Shown here piece by piece: positions 16,370-23,405 of a stretch of DNA of 64,000 nucleotides. Under the pieces are notes generated by a model. The model saw nothing but the letters and a program-made list of their open reading frames with translations. It did not search any database and was not told the origin of the DNA. The position numbers and the translations under genes were made by a program. The stretch spans positions 1,990,458 to 2,054,457 of the forward strand of contig NC_015152.1 in NCBI RefSeq assembly GCF_000190435.1, written 5' to 3'. The stretch's first letter is position 1, and each line of letters starts with the position of its first letter. Source of the stretch: Sphaerochaeta globosa str. Buddy (lineage in GTDB: Bacteria > Spirochaetota > Spirochaetia > Sphaerochaetales > Sphaerochaetaceae).

Positions 16370-16729
16370 ATGGAAACTACATTTTGGGATAGATTGCAGG
16401 GATTGCTTGGGATACATAGAATTACGCAAGCAGAATTGAGCAAGGAATTGGATCTCTCACCGTCTTACATATCAGCATCAATCGGCAGAGGAGCAAGTCC
16501 TAGAGCTGATTTTGCTTACAAGGTCGCTAAATATTTCGGGGTTTCTCTCAAATGGCTGATTTCCGGTGAGGATGAGGATGCCATTGATGCCAAGTTCGCT
16601 GTAGCAATCAAAAACGACAGAATCATGGAGATTGCCTACTTGCTGACCAAATGCCCAGAGAATGTCGTAGCAATGATTGAAAACTTCGTAGCTTATGCGG
16701 CAAGCAATCAAAAGACTTTTGGCAAATGA
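16370..16729 (+). CDS. XRE-family (CI-like) prophage repressor
   Basis: 119 residues from the ATG at 16370 with GAGG five bases upstream. Residues about 18-45 (ITQAELSKELDLSPSYISASIGRG) are a helix-turn-helix, then VAKYFGVSLKWLISGED, the standard XRE tail. There is no LexA-type peptidase domain, so induction would not be by simple self-cleavage. It is the only plus-strand gene inside the early region and is followed by an AT-rich repeat region. Confidence 0.82.
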   Translation: METTFWDRLQGLLGIHRITQAELSKELDLSPSYISASIGRGASPRADFAYKVAKYFGVSLKWLISGEDEDAIDAKFAVAIKNDRIMEIAYLLTKCPENVVAMIENFVAYAASNQKTFGK

Positions 16730-16737
16730 CTTAATTC

Positions 16738-16925
16738 AAAGCTTAATTAGCCTAAAATGCTTAATTGGCATTTAGGCTATTAAGCTTAATTTTGATTATT
16801 GACCAATAAGCTTATTGACCAATAGCTTTATTATATATAATTAAGCTTTAATATATAATATAAGCATCTTATATCTCTAAAGAGAAGATAACCTATTACT
16901 GGGGTTGTGGATAACTTGTGGATAA
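16738..16925. other. candidate phage replication origin: AT-rich repeats plus two perfect DnaA boxes
   Basis: Two copies of TGTGGATAA (complement of TTATCCACA, the DnaA-box consensus) lie at 16906-16914 and 16917-16925, 11 bp apart. To their left is a very AT-rich tract with repeated GCTTAATT/AAGCTTAAT motifs and a direct repeat TTATTGACCAATA (16796-16808, 16812-16824; period 16). A hairpin formed by AGCCTAAAATGC and GCATTTAGGCT (16749-16778) probably also terminates the repressor transcript. Confidence 0.6.
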
Positions 16926-16934
16926 CTCATTTTT

Positions 16935-17483
16935 CTAGTCACCCAAACCGACCTCGATGAACTCTTTCGGAATAGGTCTTCCCAAGAGGGCTTCAAAGCT
17001 TTTGCCGAAATATTCGCCATCGGCATTCATATCCAAAACATGTGAAGCAAACCGGATGTGAGGTTTTCTACCTTCGCCAATATCAAGCTTATCGACTCGA
17101 CCTTTGCGACCAAAGATAATACCGCAGTTGAAACCTGCATTCTCATCAGCGTAATACCCTGCAAAAACAACCGATGGGAAATGCCTGGTTATTGCTTCAA
17201 ATATCTTCAGTGGTGTTGCCCACCCTGTTTCAAATGCAAGATCAATAAGCTCATCGTCATCCCTGTCATACCAAAGCTCCTCAGCCTCAGTACAAGTCCC
17301 CCAATGTTTGTACAGCCATTCAAGCTCAGGCAGCATGCAAGGCATCGGCACAAGGCTGTTGAAGAAGTTTTGGTTTTCCTCGTAATTCTCTCCTCCATAC
17401 TTAAGCGTCATCATCGATTCAATCTTGTCCAGCTCTTCCTTCTTGCCCTTCAGTTTAACGTAAGTTTTAACCCAATTTGCCAT
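16935..17483 (-). CDS. YubB/Api92-like ferredoxin-fold domain protein
   Basis: 182 residues, ATG behind AGGAGG. The start MANWVKTYVKLKGKKEEL and the central LYKHWGTCTEAEELWY followed by LAFETGWATPLKIFEAI match the Api92/DUF1281-type phage and plasmid proteins, which carry an NWGTKWD-like motif and a 'W.P....' strand. The biochemical role of the family is unknown. Confidence 0.68.
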   Translation of the reverse strand: MANWVKTYVKLKGKKEELDKIESMMTLKYGGENYEENQNFFNSLVPMPCMLPELEWLYKHWGTCTEAEELWYDRDDDELIDLAFETGWATPLKIFEAITRHFPSVVFAGYYADENAGFNCGIIFGRKGRVDKLDIGEGRKPHIRFASHVLDMNADGEYFGKSFEALLGRPIPKEFIEVGLGD

Positions 17484-17492
17484 ATCATCCTC

Positions 17493-17804
17493 CTACCAAT
17501 AACGGCTTCTCAAAGCCTCTTGTTTGTATCCATCGTCCCAAAATTCTGATGGGAGATCACTCGGCTCATACCTGACTTTGTACGCTGATAGCGTGCCTCT
17601 CAGACCACCGTAATCAGGTGTTCCGAACTCAGAATCTTCTGAGCAGTCAATAACCTCAACAGATGCTCCATACACTTCCTTCAGCTCTTCCTCAAACTTC
17701 TCAATCTGGGCTAACTCACCCTTCGTATAGCTACTTAAATCGTTGTTTATAAAGTAACTAGCCATCCAGCAATAATGTTTCACTATTTCAATACAATCAC
17801 TCAT
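17493..17804 (-). CDS. hypothetical phage protein
   Basis: 103 residues from the ATG at 17804 behind GAAGGG (a longer start upstream lacks an RBS). Aromatic and acidic, ends SEFWDDGYKQEALRSRYW. No family recognised. It is in the early operon between a RadC-like and an Api92-like gene. Confidence 0.55.
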   Translation of the reverse strand: MSDCIEIVKHYCWMASYFINNDLSSYTKGELAQIEKFEEELKEVYGASVEVIDCSEDSEFGTPDYGGLRGTLSAYKVRYEPSDLPSEFWDDGYKQEALRSRYW

Positions 17805-17835
17805 ATTAATCCCTTCTCGGTATCTTATATAGATA

Positions 17836-18306
17836 CTAAAACATACCTGATTCAAGCATCGAGAAATACCCGTTTTGCGAAAAGATTAGATGGTCAAGTA
17901 CTCTAATCCCAATCAAATCTCCAGCCTGTCTAATTCTAAATGTCACATCCTTATCCTCAGCACTAGGTTCAAGGTTTCCACTAGGATGGTTGTGAGCTAT
18001 TACGATAGCTGTGGAATTATCTAAAATTGCAGGTCTAAAAACTTCCCTGGGATGAACCAATGTCCTGTTAACCAGCCCTTTGGAAATAACGTGGGCATCA
18101 ATAATTTGGTGTGCTCCATTAAGGGTAACGGTGAAGAAGTATTCATTGTAAAAGAAGTCTACAGGAGGTATACACTGCAAAAGCTTGGTATAAGCTTCGG
18201 ATGGTGTTCCGATTGAGGGGGTTTCAGCAACAGACAAGCTCACTAAAATATCAAGGAGCTGTTGCTTTTTCAGGTTTTCGTACTTTTTCATAATATCGCT
18301 TCTCAT
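17836..18306 (-). CDS. RadC-like JAB/MPN-domain protein
   Basis: 156 residues from 18306 (GGGAG upstream; a second ATG at 18291 is possible). VLVHPREVFRPAI-like sequence, IVIAHNHPSGNLEPSAEDKD and the C-terminal IRVLDHLIFSQNGYFSM are the conserved blocks of the C-terminal JAMM-like RadC domain (HxH...D metal ligands). The usual N-terminal helix-hairpin-helix of RadC is replaced by a short helical leader. Such proteins are common beside anti-restriction genes on mobile elements. Confidence 0.8.
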   Translation of the reverse strand: MRSDIMKKYENLKKQQLLDILVSLSVAETPSIGTPSEAYTKLLQCIPPVDFFYNEYFFTVTLNGAHQIIDAHVISKGLVNRTLVHPREVFRPAILDNSTAIVIAHNHPSGNLEPSAEDKDVTFRIRQAGDLIGIRVLDHLIFSQNGYFSMLESGMF

Positions 18307-18307
18307 G

Positions 18308-18712
18308 TTATTTCTCCCAACTGGTGAAGTAGGTGTCGCTTCCACCACGCATTTCTTCAAGCTCTTCTTCTGTTGAGCTTCTGAGTGTCTCCAACTCTTC
18401 CTCATCGGTTGGATCAAGACCGGCACACATTGCATCGTACTCTTCTCTGGAATAGTGTTCGTGCAGACAGGTATCGGAGCAGTAATACTCAGAGCCTCCA
18501 TCGATGCAGTAGCCCTCAACCATCAACGCTTCACATTCAGTACAGATTCTTATTTCAAGAACATCTTCCAAGTCATCGACCTTGCTGTTGATTGCCGCTT
18601 CCACGGCATCATAGATAGTCTCATGCTCTCCCAAATCCTTTTTCAGGACCTTTACAAGCCTCTCAAGCAGCATCAGCTGTTCATTATTTGTAAGTTGTGC
18701 AAAGTATTTCAT
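18308..18712 (-). CDS. hypothetical protein with a Cys-rich zinc-finger-like segment
   Basis: 134 residues from the ATG at 18712 (GGAGAG upstream). The middle has ICTECEAL and YYCSDTC, a CxxC...CxxxC pattern likely to bind zinc, followed by an acidic tail rich in Glu. No family assigned. It is preceded by a terminator hairpin, so expression may need its own promoter or read-through. Confidence 0.6.
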   Translation of the reverse strand: MKYFAQLTNNEQLMLLERLVKVLKKDLGEHETIYDAVEAAINSKVDDLEDVLEIRICTECEALMVEGYCIDGGSEYYCSDTCLHEHYSREEYDAMCAGLDPTDEEELETLRSSTEEELEEMRGGSDTYFTSWEK

Positions 18713-18726
18713 TGTGTTACTCTCCA

Positions 18727-18759
18727 TAAAAGAAGCCCGTCAGTATCAGTGACAGGCTT
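18727..18759 (-). terminator. intrinsic terminator within the early operon
   Basis: Minus strand AAGCCTGTCA, a 7-base loop and TGACGGGCTT (one G-U), followed by CTTTTAT. It lies after the ArdC-like gene and its small downstream ORF and splits the operon. A second small hairpin (GACGGC/GCCGTC, 18777-18800) precedes it. Confidence 0.7.
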
Positions 18760-18802
18760 TCTCGATTCTTTGGTTGGACGGCTGTAGAAATATGGCCGTC
18801 TT

Positions 18803-18877
18803 TTACATTCTGGTCCCACCGATTGAGCCGGTGGATGCGATGATATCTAGTACGTCATCATTAGTTTCCCACGACAT
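18803..18877 (-). CDS. 24-codon mini-ORF downstream of ardC
   Basis: ATG at 18877 with AAGGAGG seven bases upstream, overlapping the ArdC stop region in another frame. The product starts MSWETNDDVLDIIAST and ends GGTRM. A strong RBS, coupling to ArdC and a hairpin just downstream support translation, but such a short ORF can arise by chance. Confidence 0.4.
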   Translation of the reverse strand: MSWETNDDVLDIIASTGSIGGTRM

Positions 18878-19751
18878 TGTCTGCCTCCTTGTTCATAATA
18901 TAGTTGGCAGCTCTCCCTGCCTTGCTTGCTGCGGTAACGACCATCTGTGGATCATTCCTGAGTGCCCTGAGCCAACTCTTGATATAGGCGGCAGAATTAT
19001 TGTCAGTGCTCTCATTTGCGATGTTCAGCGAGTTGAGAACAAATGCAGAACCCATTTCGGCAGTCAACTCTTCCCTTGAGTAGGTTTGGCTACCAAACTT
19101 GTGGTCATCGCCTTCCTGTTTGAACCTGTTGAGCCTGGACGGGTGTCCTGTACTATGGACAAGCTCATGAAACAGAGCTGAGTACAATTCCTCTGGTGTG
19201 AAAAACGTGTCAGGAATCGTCACGGTATCGAAAACAGGGGAATAATATGCTCCATTACCATCCCTGCTGATATGGGGACAATTTGGCATGTTTCTGATGA
19301 CTTCTTCAGCCTTGGTGATTGGGTTGAAATTCTGCGTAGGCTTGTTGATTTCAGGGAATTCGATACCCTCTATCTGAGACGAATTGAAGACGGAATATAG
19401 ACGGTAGAAACCAAATTTCTTGGTGGTCTCATCATCTTCTATTTCATCATCCTTGACCTTTCTTTCGATGGTTGACCAGAAAATTACAGGCGTTGACTTC
19501 TCGCCTTTCTTGACACAACCACCAAGTTCTCTTGCCTGTTTGAAGGTCAACCACAAAGGGCTGGAAAATCCACTCATCCCTGTAAGAATGGCATTGACAC
19601 CTTGATAGGGCTTTCTGCTCTTGTAATTCTGTTGAGCCGATTCAACCGTTGCCCACGGTTTCCTCCAAGGAAGTTCGTTGTTCTGCTCGATGAAATCGAT
19701 GATTCTTTGCGTGACTATCTCATACACGGAATTTTTCTGTTCACTCTTCAT
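18861..19751 (-). CDS. ArdC-like anti-restriction protein (ssDNA-binding domain + zincin)
   Basis: 296 residues from the ATG at 19751 behind AGGAG. The N-terminal half (IVTQRIIDFIEQNNELPWRKPW, YQGVNAILT, PLWLTFKQARELGG) is the ArdC ssDNA-binding domain. The C-terminal half has FHELVHSTGHPSRLNR, the HExxH zinc motif of the MPTase-PolyVal family, and EELTAEMGSAFV as the third ligand region. ArdC proteins protect incoming DNA from host restriction. It lies early in the operon, consistent with action just after entry. Confidence 0.88.
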   Translation of the reverse strand: MKSEQKNSVYEIVTQRIIDFIEQNNELPWRKPWATVESAQQNYKSRKPYQGVNAILTGMSGFSSPLWLTFKQARELGGCVKKGEKSTPVIFWSTIERKVKDDEIEDDETTKKFGFYRLYSVFNSSQIEGIEFPEINKPTQNFNPITKAEEVIRNMPNCPHISRDGNGAYYSPVFDTVTIPDTFFTPEELYSALFHELVHSTGHPSRLNRFKQEGDDHKFGSQTYSREELTAEMGSAFVLNSLNIANESTDNNSAAYIKSWLRALRNDPQMVVTAASKAGRAANYIMNKEADNVVGN

Positions 19752-19968
19752 TTCGGGTATCTCCTGTGAGCCTATACCAATCCTCGGTAAGCTCTTCGGC
19801 ATCTATATCGAGATACCCTCCGTAGCATTTCTCTTCCTTCGTGTTGTACAGGAAAGTTTCCGCAATAGTCGGGTCGGTGAAGTATTGGACGAGTACCCAA
19901 TCTCCTTTTCGATCGAGTACATTCATTTCCAGCTTGACCATGATTGGTTCTTTTTCGTATAAACTCAT
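19741..19968 (-). CDS. hypothetical small phage protein
   Basis: 75 residues, ATG with GGAGAG upstream. Acidic, with no motif recognised. Its end overlaps the ardC start by 11 bp and its start overlaps the stop of the 52-aa gene upstream, so it is translationally coupled on both sides. Confidence 0.55.
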   Translation of the reverse strand: MSLYEKEPIMVKLEMNVLDRKGDWVLVQYFTDPTIAETFLYNTKEEKCYGGYLDIDAEELTEDWYRLTGDTRNEE

Positions 19969-20123
19969 TCTTCGCTCTCCTTATAACCTTCGAATTTCAT
20001 GTGCAATTCAAATCCTTCATCCAACAACTGCATCCCGTGATAGTCGGTAAACAGTCGTGCCACTTCTTCCCCTGACAGCGTACAGAGCTGCTCCCACATC
20101 TTGCTTTGATTCTCTCCCATCAT
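19965..20123 (-). CDS. 52-aa hypothetical phage protein
   Basis: A short frame from ATG 20123 (GAGG upstream) to a TGA overlapping the next ATG: begins MMGENQSKMWEQL and ends EGYKESEE. The four-base ATGA-type overlaps at both ends and the RBS support it as real. No family. Confidence 0.55.
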   Translation of the reverse strand: MMGENQSKMWEQLCTLSGEEVARLFTDYHGMQLLDEGFELHMKFEGYKESEE

Positions 20124-20365
20124 GCAACCTCAAATCCTACGTTCTGCAGGTCTCTCTTGCCTTGAAGCCACTCCCACACTGCCTCATAGAAAGGCTTGTT
20201 GTTGCCTATCTGTGCCACATGCTGGACCATGCCTTTTCTGTCTGGCCTACTGTCTGATCCATCTGCATTCAAGAGCTTTTGATAGAAGTGCGTAGCGTCA
20301 ATCTGCTCCAATTTGTACCTGTCGGTATACTTCCCATCGACTAAATAAACGTATGCTGTTTTCAT
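20120..20365 (-). CDS. hypothetical phage protein
   Basis: 81 residues from ATG 20365 behind GGAGG. MKTAYVYLVDGKYTDRYKLE reads as a small beta-rich domain; the later part has YEAVWEWLQGKRDLQN. No family recognised. Overlaps the next gene by 4 bp. Confidence 0.55.
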   Translation of the reverse strand: MKTAYVYLVDGKYTDRYKLEQIDATHFYQKLLNADGSDSRPDRKGMVQHVAQIGNNKPFYEAVWEWLQGKRDLQNVGFEVA

Positions 20366-20375
20366 GCTTCGCCTC

Positions 20376-20540
20376 CTAGATAAGCGGTGTTGACCATGAT
20401 ATGACGCTGGTGACTTCAAAGCCGTTTTTGTCACTAGCCACGTAATACAGGTTGTCGGTTGGAATACCCATGCTGATAACCGTATCCATCGAGTCGTACT
20501 CTTCCAAAAATGCCCCGTTTTCCATGTGCCAAATGCTCAT
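20376..20540 (-). CDS. 54-aa hypothetical phage protein
   Basis: ATG at 20540 with AGGAGG upstream; begins MSIWHMENGAFLEEYDSMD and ends SWSTPLI. Its stop codon is followed directly by the RBS of the next gene. No family recognised. Confidence 0.55.
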   Translation of the reverse strand: MSIWHMENGAFLEEYDSMDTVISMGIPTDNLYYVASDKNGFEVTSVISWSTPLI

Positions 20541-20552
20541 ATTGAGCCTCCT

Positions 20553-20584
20553 AAATAAAAATTCCCCGACTTAACCTGCCGGGG
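20553..20584 (-). terminator. intrinsic terminator
   Basis: Minus strand CCCCG...CGGGG stem followed by AATTTTTATTT, just downstream of tRNA-like element 2. Confidence 0.6.
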
Positions 20585-20589
20585 ATATA

Positions 20590-20635
20590 AACCCTGCGAG
20601 AGGACTTGAACCTCTCTTTGCTGCCTGCACAGGGT
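20590..20635 (-). ncRNA. minimal tRNA-like element 2 (acceptor stem + T-arm only)
   Basis: Minus strand: 5' ACCCTGTG, a linker of about 11 bases, T-arm AGAGG-TTCAAGT-CCTCT, then CGCAGGGT. The acceptor strands CCCTGTG/CGCAGGG form 7 pairs (one G-U) and the T-arm abuts the 3' strand with canonical GGTTCAAGTCC. D- and anticodon arms are missing. It sits between the stop of gene 20645-20845 and a terminator, i.e. at a transcript 3' end. Confidence 0.6.
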
Positions 20636-20644
20636 GAGTAAACT

Positions 20645-20845
20645 TTAATTGCCTATGTATAGACTGCGGAACAGAGGGATAAGCTCTTCGGCATACCCTT
20701 GCGACTTGCAGAAGAATACGAATTCATCGTCACCCATCACCTCAAACCTACCTCCAGACTGCTCAAATTCGAATGCTTTTTTCATTGCTTCGCCATTGCT
20801 TAAACCCTCTGCTTTCCTCTCGTTGAGAAACTTAAAAATTGTCAT
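20645..20845 (-). CDS. hypothetical small phage protein
   Basis: 66 residues, ATG behind AAGGAG. MTIFKFLNERKAEGLSNGEA then a beta-rich half (GRFEVMGDDEFVFFCKSQG). No family. Followed by tRNA-like element 2. Confidence 0.55.
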   Translation of the reverse strand: MTIFKFLNERKAEGLSNGEAMKKAFEFEQSGGRFEVMGDDEFVFFCKSQGYAEELIPLFRSLYIGN

Positions 20846-20860
20846 ATGCTCTCCTTATGT

Positions 20861-20890
20861 AAAAAAATAGCCCACCATTCCTGATGGGCT
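20861..20890 (-). terminator. intrinsic terminator
   Basis: Minus strand AGCCCA, 10-base loop, TGGGCT followed by ATTTTTTT; lies between genes 20912-21439 and 20645-20845. Confidence 0.75.
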
Positions 20891-20911
20891 TCGGGTGGAT
20901 CATTGGGTCGT

Positions 20912-21439
20912 TTAGCCGAAATACTTCTCAGACTTGGCAATCTCGTTGTTTCTCTCGATAAGGGCCACATATCCCCACAATGCATCCCATGTGTTGGCAT
21001 CTTTGAGGACCTTCTCAAGGCGAGCCTTCGACTCTTTATCACACTTCGCCTGCCACGAATCCATAGCGTTGTTATAGTCCACTTGCTCGGATGACAATGG
21101 ATTGGTTCCCTTTTCCTCGTGGCGTACATCCCTGGAATAACTCTTCACCTTGATGGTATGTCCCTTGCCTTCAAGGAGGATTACATCAAGGTCTCTAGGC
21201 ATACCTTTTGTCACCTTGATGTATTTGCGTACAGTACCGTCTTTGAGTACTGCAATATGGGTTTCAAGGCCAATTTTCCAAGTCAAGGCGAGTGATAAAG
21301 CATCAGTTGCCTGTTTCAGTTGTGCGGCAAATTCCCCACCCTCTTCTTTTGCGGCTTGGTCTACTTTTCCTACTGCGAGAATAACCTGTTTTGCCTCTTC
21401 GATAGCCTGTGCAGTCTTGGTGTTGGTGGTTGCGTTCAT
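20912..21439 (-). CDS. hypothetical early phage protein (first gene of the early operon)
   Basis: 175 residues, ATG behind AGGAG. The start is Thr/Ala-rich and helical (TKTAQAIEEAKQVILAVGKV), followed by a middle beta part (HIAVLKDGTVRKYIKVTKG) and a helical C-terminal part. No family recognised. A GGGCAAAAAATGCCC hairpin lies just before its RBS. Being first after the long leader, and having a terminator behind it, it is probably the most highly expressed early gene. Confidence 0.65.
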   Translation of the reverse strand: MNATTNTKTAQAIEEAKQVILAVGKVDQAAKEEGGEFAAQLKQATDALSLALTWKIGLETHIAVLKDGTVRKYIKVTKGMPRDLDVILLEGKGHTIKVKSYSRDVRHEEKGTNPLSSEQVDYNNAMDSWQAKCDKESKARLEKVLKDANTWDALWGYVALIERNNEIAKSEKYFG

Positions 21440-22009
21440 GATTCACTCCTAGGGCATTTTTTGCCCGTTTTAAATTTTAGGGACGCTCAAGCGTTCCACT
21501 ATTACCTGTAAAACAGGGAATAATGCAATGTTTGAATTCTTCCTGCGTACGCTATGGAGGTTTTTTGCTCACCTGTGTTTACTCCTGTATGGCTACAGTT
21601 TCAGTCCACCCACCTTTCCCATTTCGGGCATAGTGGCTTCGCTATCGGATAGTACCTACTCTGTCGTTCCCCGAAACCCAGCTAAATCGTGCTATTTTTA
21701 AGGTTTACAGCGGTTAGTCCCAAAGTTTTGCGGATACTTCCCATTCAATTCCATATACAGCAAGCCGAAACCGTCTGTACTGGTAACGCATGATGACAAA
21801 TCACACTTCTGTCAAAAAACCCATGTTTTACAACTCTGTACCAGTGTCCCTAGTACCGTTGGCCCTCTTCTTACTTCCCCTTGTTTCCCCTCTTGCCCGA
21901 AAGCCCTAGAGTCAACACCTATTCAACCCGAAAGCTGAAGGAAAGCTTGTTTGGAGTTTGGTGCTCCAGTGAGTTTTATTAGTTCCTCCTTTCGTTCTAT
22001 CGTTTCAGT
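21440..22009 (-). other. 570-base non-coding stretch, possible structured RNA or long leader
   Basis: No supportable ORF on either strand. It is purine-rich on the minus strand. Local hairpins include CCTGT/ACAGG (21506-21518, extended by flanking ATTA/TAAT), CTGTA/TACAG (21585-21598), GGAG/CTCC (21953-21967) and a longer-range pair ACTGGTA (21779-21785) with TACCAGT (21839-21845). It runs from the divergent promoter to the first early gene. Confidence 0.4.
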
Positions 22010-22011
22010 TA

Positions 22012-22137
22012 GTGTTACTAACCGTATGCCCATACACTAAAGGTTAGTAACACTTATGTCAAGCAATGTTTTAAAAATTATTTCATCTTTTTTAGGGTAG
22101 TAACACCATTGTTAGTAACACCTACTTATGCTATAAT
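22012..22137. promoter_or_regulatory. divergent promoters with four copies of one operator
   Basis: Operator GGTTAGTAACAC lies at 22042-22053, GGGTAGTAACAC at 22095-22106 and TGTTAGTAACAC at 22110-22121; the inverted copy GTGTTACTAACC is at 22012-22023. Plus promoter: TTGTTA (22109-22114), 17 bp, TATAAT (22132-22137). Its -35 is overlapped by the fourth operator. Minus promoter: TTGACA (22062-22057), with the second operator inside the spacer and a weak -10. The RHH protein next door is the likely ligand. Confidence 0.75.
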
Positions 22138-22177
22138 GAAATAGATAGAAAAAATATTTTTTTATAGAGGTAAAAAG

Positions 22178-22426
22178 TTGAGAAGTGAAGCTAAAAGACA
22201 ATGGGACAAAGAAAATAAATCTTATTACAGTATGTATTTAATGAAAAGTAATGATATGGATATTATCACGTATCTTGATACAGTGAAACAAAATGGGGGG
22301 AGTGTACAGGGAGCTATCAAAGAAGCATTAAGGTACTTCCTTGCCCATAGTGGTAATAATATATATACCAATATCGCACAAGAGAGCAAAACAGCTCCAA
22401 ACAAAGAAGAACCAAGCCAAGATTGA
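22178..22426 (+). CDS. ribbon-helix-helix (Arc/CopG-like) regulator
   Basis: 82 residues from a TTG at 22178 with GAGG seven bases upstream. The strand-like SYYSMYLMKSNDMDIITYL and helix GSVQGAIKEALRYFL fit an RHH DNA-binding domain; the C-terminal tail is polar and disordered. Four copies of a 12-bp operator sit in its own promoter region and in the divergent early promoter, so it probably represses itself and the early operon. Confidence 0.65.
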   Translation: MRSEAKRQWDKENKSYYSMYLMKSNDMDIITYLDTVKQNGGSVQGAIKEALRYFLAHSGNNIYTNIAQESKTAPNKEEPSQD

Positions 22427-23342
22427 AGAATTTTATAATTGGCCGGTGAATTAAAAGAATATTCAGAAGGCAAGGCAAATAAAGTCAAGCAAGGGTATAC
22501 AAACCTAGAACCAAATCGGGGGGAATACCCTTGCTATGCTTCCCTACACTCATTAACCATTTAGATACCAGTTATCTCGCTACCAGTAGACACCTAAACC
22601 CAGGTAGTAAGCACCAATTTGTACACCCATACCACACCAAGCCTTATTGTGGATACCAAGCTCAATTCTATTAGGTATAAGCACATAGCCCTATTAATAC
22701 AGTAAGAATACTAGCTTAATTCCTCCCTTCAGCCCTCACACATACAATAGTTAAGCATTGCATAATTCTTGCATACGGTCTCCCAATTTACCGGGTTTAT
22801 ACCAACCAATACTGCATACAGACTGCATACAGGCCTAATTCCTGCATATTTGGTGCATAATTGGGCTAGGGGGAGGGGGGTCAAAATTAAGGGAGGGGGG
22901 GCGGCGGATTGGATCTGGGGGTGCGGGGGAATACTGCCTCTACCACCATACATTGCTCAAAAGTTCTGGATAAGGGCCTTCCTATAATTGGGGAGGCTCT
23001 TTTTGTTTGGTAATGCTGCCACTACTTAATTAGGATCACCCCCGCTTTTATACTGACCGTAATGCCCCAATACCATCATGATCTACTGCGGATGTCAGGC
23101 ACTTATCATTATACTGCACACAATGTATTCAACATCTAAGAAGATGTGTTGTTTGGTGCTGCAACAAAGATGCTCACCCTCTTTCTTGGTTATCCATTTC
23201 TATATAACGATATGTGTTTTCCTAACTACCTGCATTTGCTCTGCATTTGCTCTGCGGGAACATTGCAGGAACACTGCAATAGAATAGATAGATAGAATAG
23301 ATTAGATAGAATATTAGTTATTGGACAAACAACCACCTTTAG
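22427..23342. other. 916-base non-coding region upstream of the terminase genes, candidate packaging (pac/cos) region
   Basis: No gene is supportable. It contains three pairs of TGCATA (22759/22770, 22813/22824, 22843/22854), each pair 11 bp apart. A G-rich tract at 22863-22930 has runs of 5, 6, 3 and 7 G. A DnaA-box-like TGTGGATAC lies near 22653. Pyrimidine-rich and repeated CATTTGCTCTG sequence occurs near 23231-23255. The position directly before terS suggests packaging signals. Confidence 0.45.
22759..22859. repeat. three helical-phase pairs of TGCATA
   Basis: TGCATA at 22759, 22770, 22813, 22824, 22843 and 22854. Within-pair spacing is exactly 11 bp each time, and pair starts are 54 and 30 bp apart. 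This looks like a multi-site protein-binding array, for example for the small terminase. Confidence 0.6.
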
Positions 23343-23387
23343 CTCGTTACCTCATCGTCCATCTCTTGAGTGGAAAACATGTACCCT
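23343..23387 (+). promoter_or_regulatory. bipartite late promoter for the terminase operon
   Basis: CTCGTTACCTC at 23343-23353 and GTACCCT starting exactly 38 bp later (23381). The same two-part element precedes the portal gene and the tail-fibre operon with the same 38-bp offset. It is 63 bp before the terS ATG. Confidence 0.65.
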
Positions 23388-23405
23388 TCAATCAGGAGGG
23401 TTGAA

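Noticed and set aside
20590-20635. tRNA gene
   Set aside because: Same as the other element: about 11 bases between acceptor and T-arm, so no anticodon.
22645-22662. third DnaA box near the packaging region
   Set aside because: TGTGGATAC differs from the consensus at one end and stands alone; too weak to call an origin.
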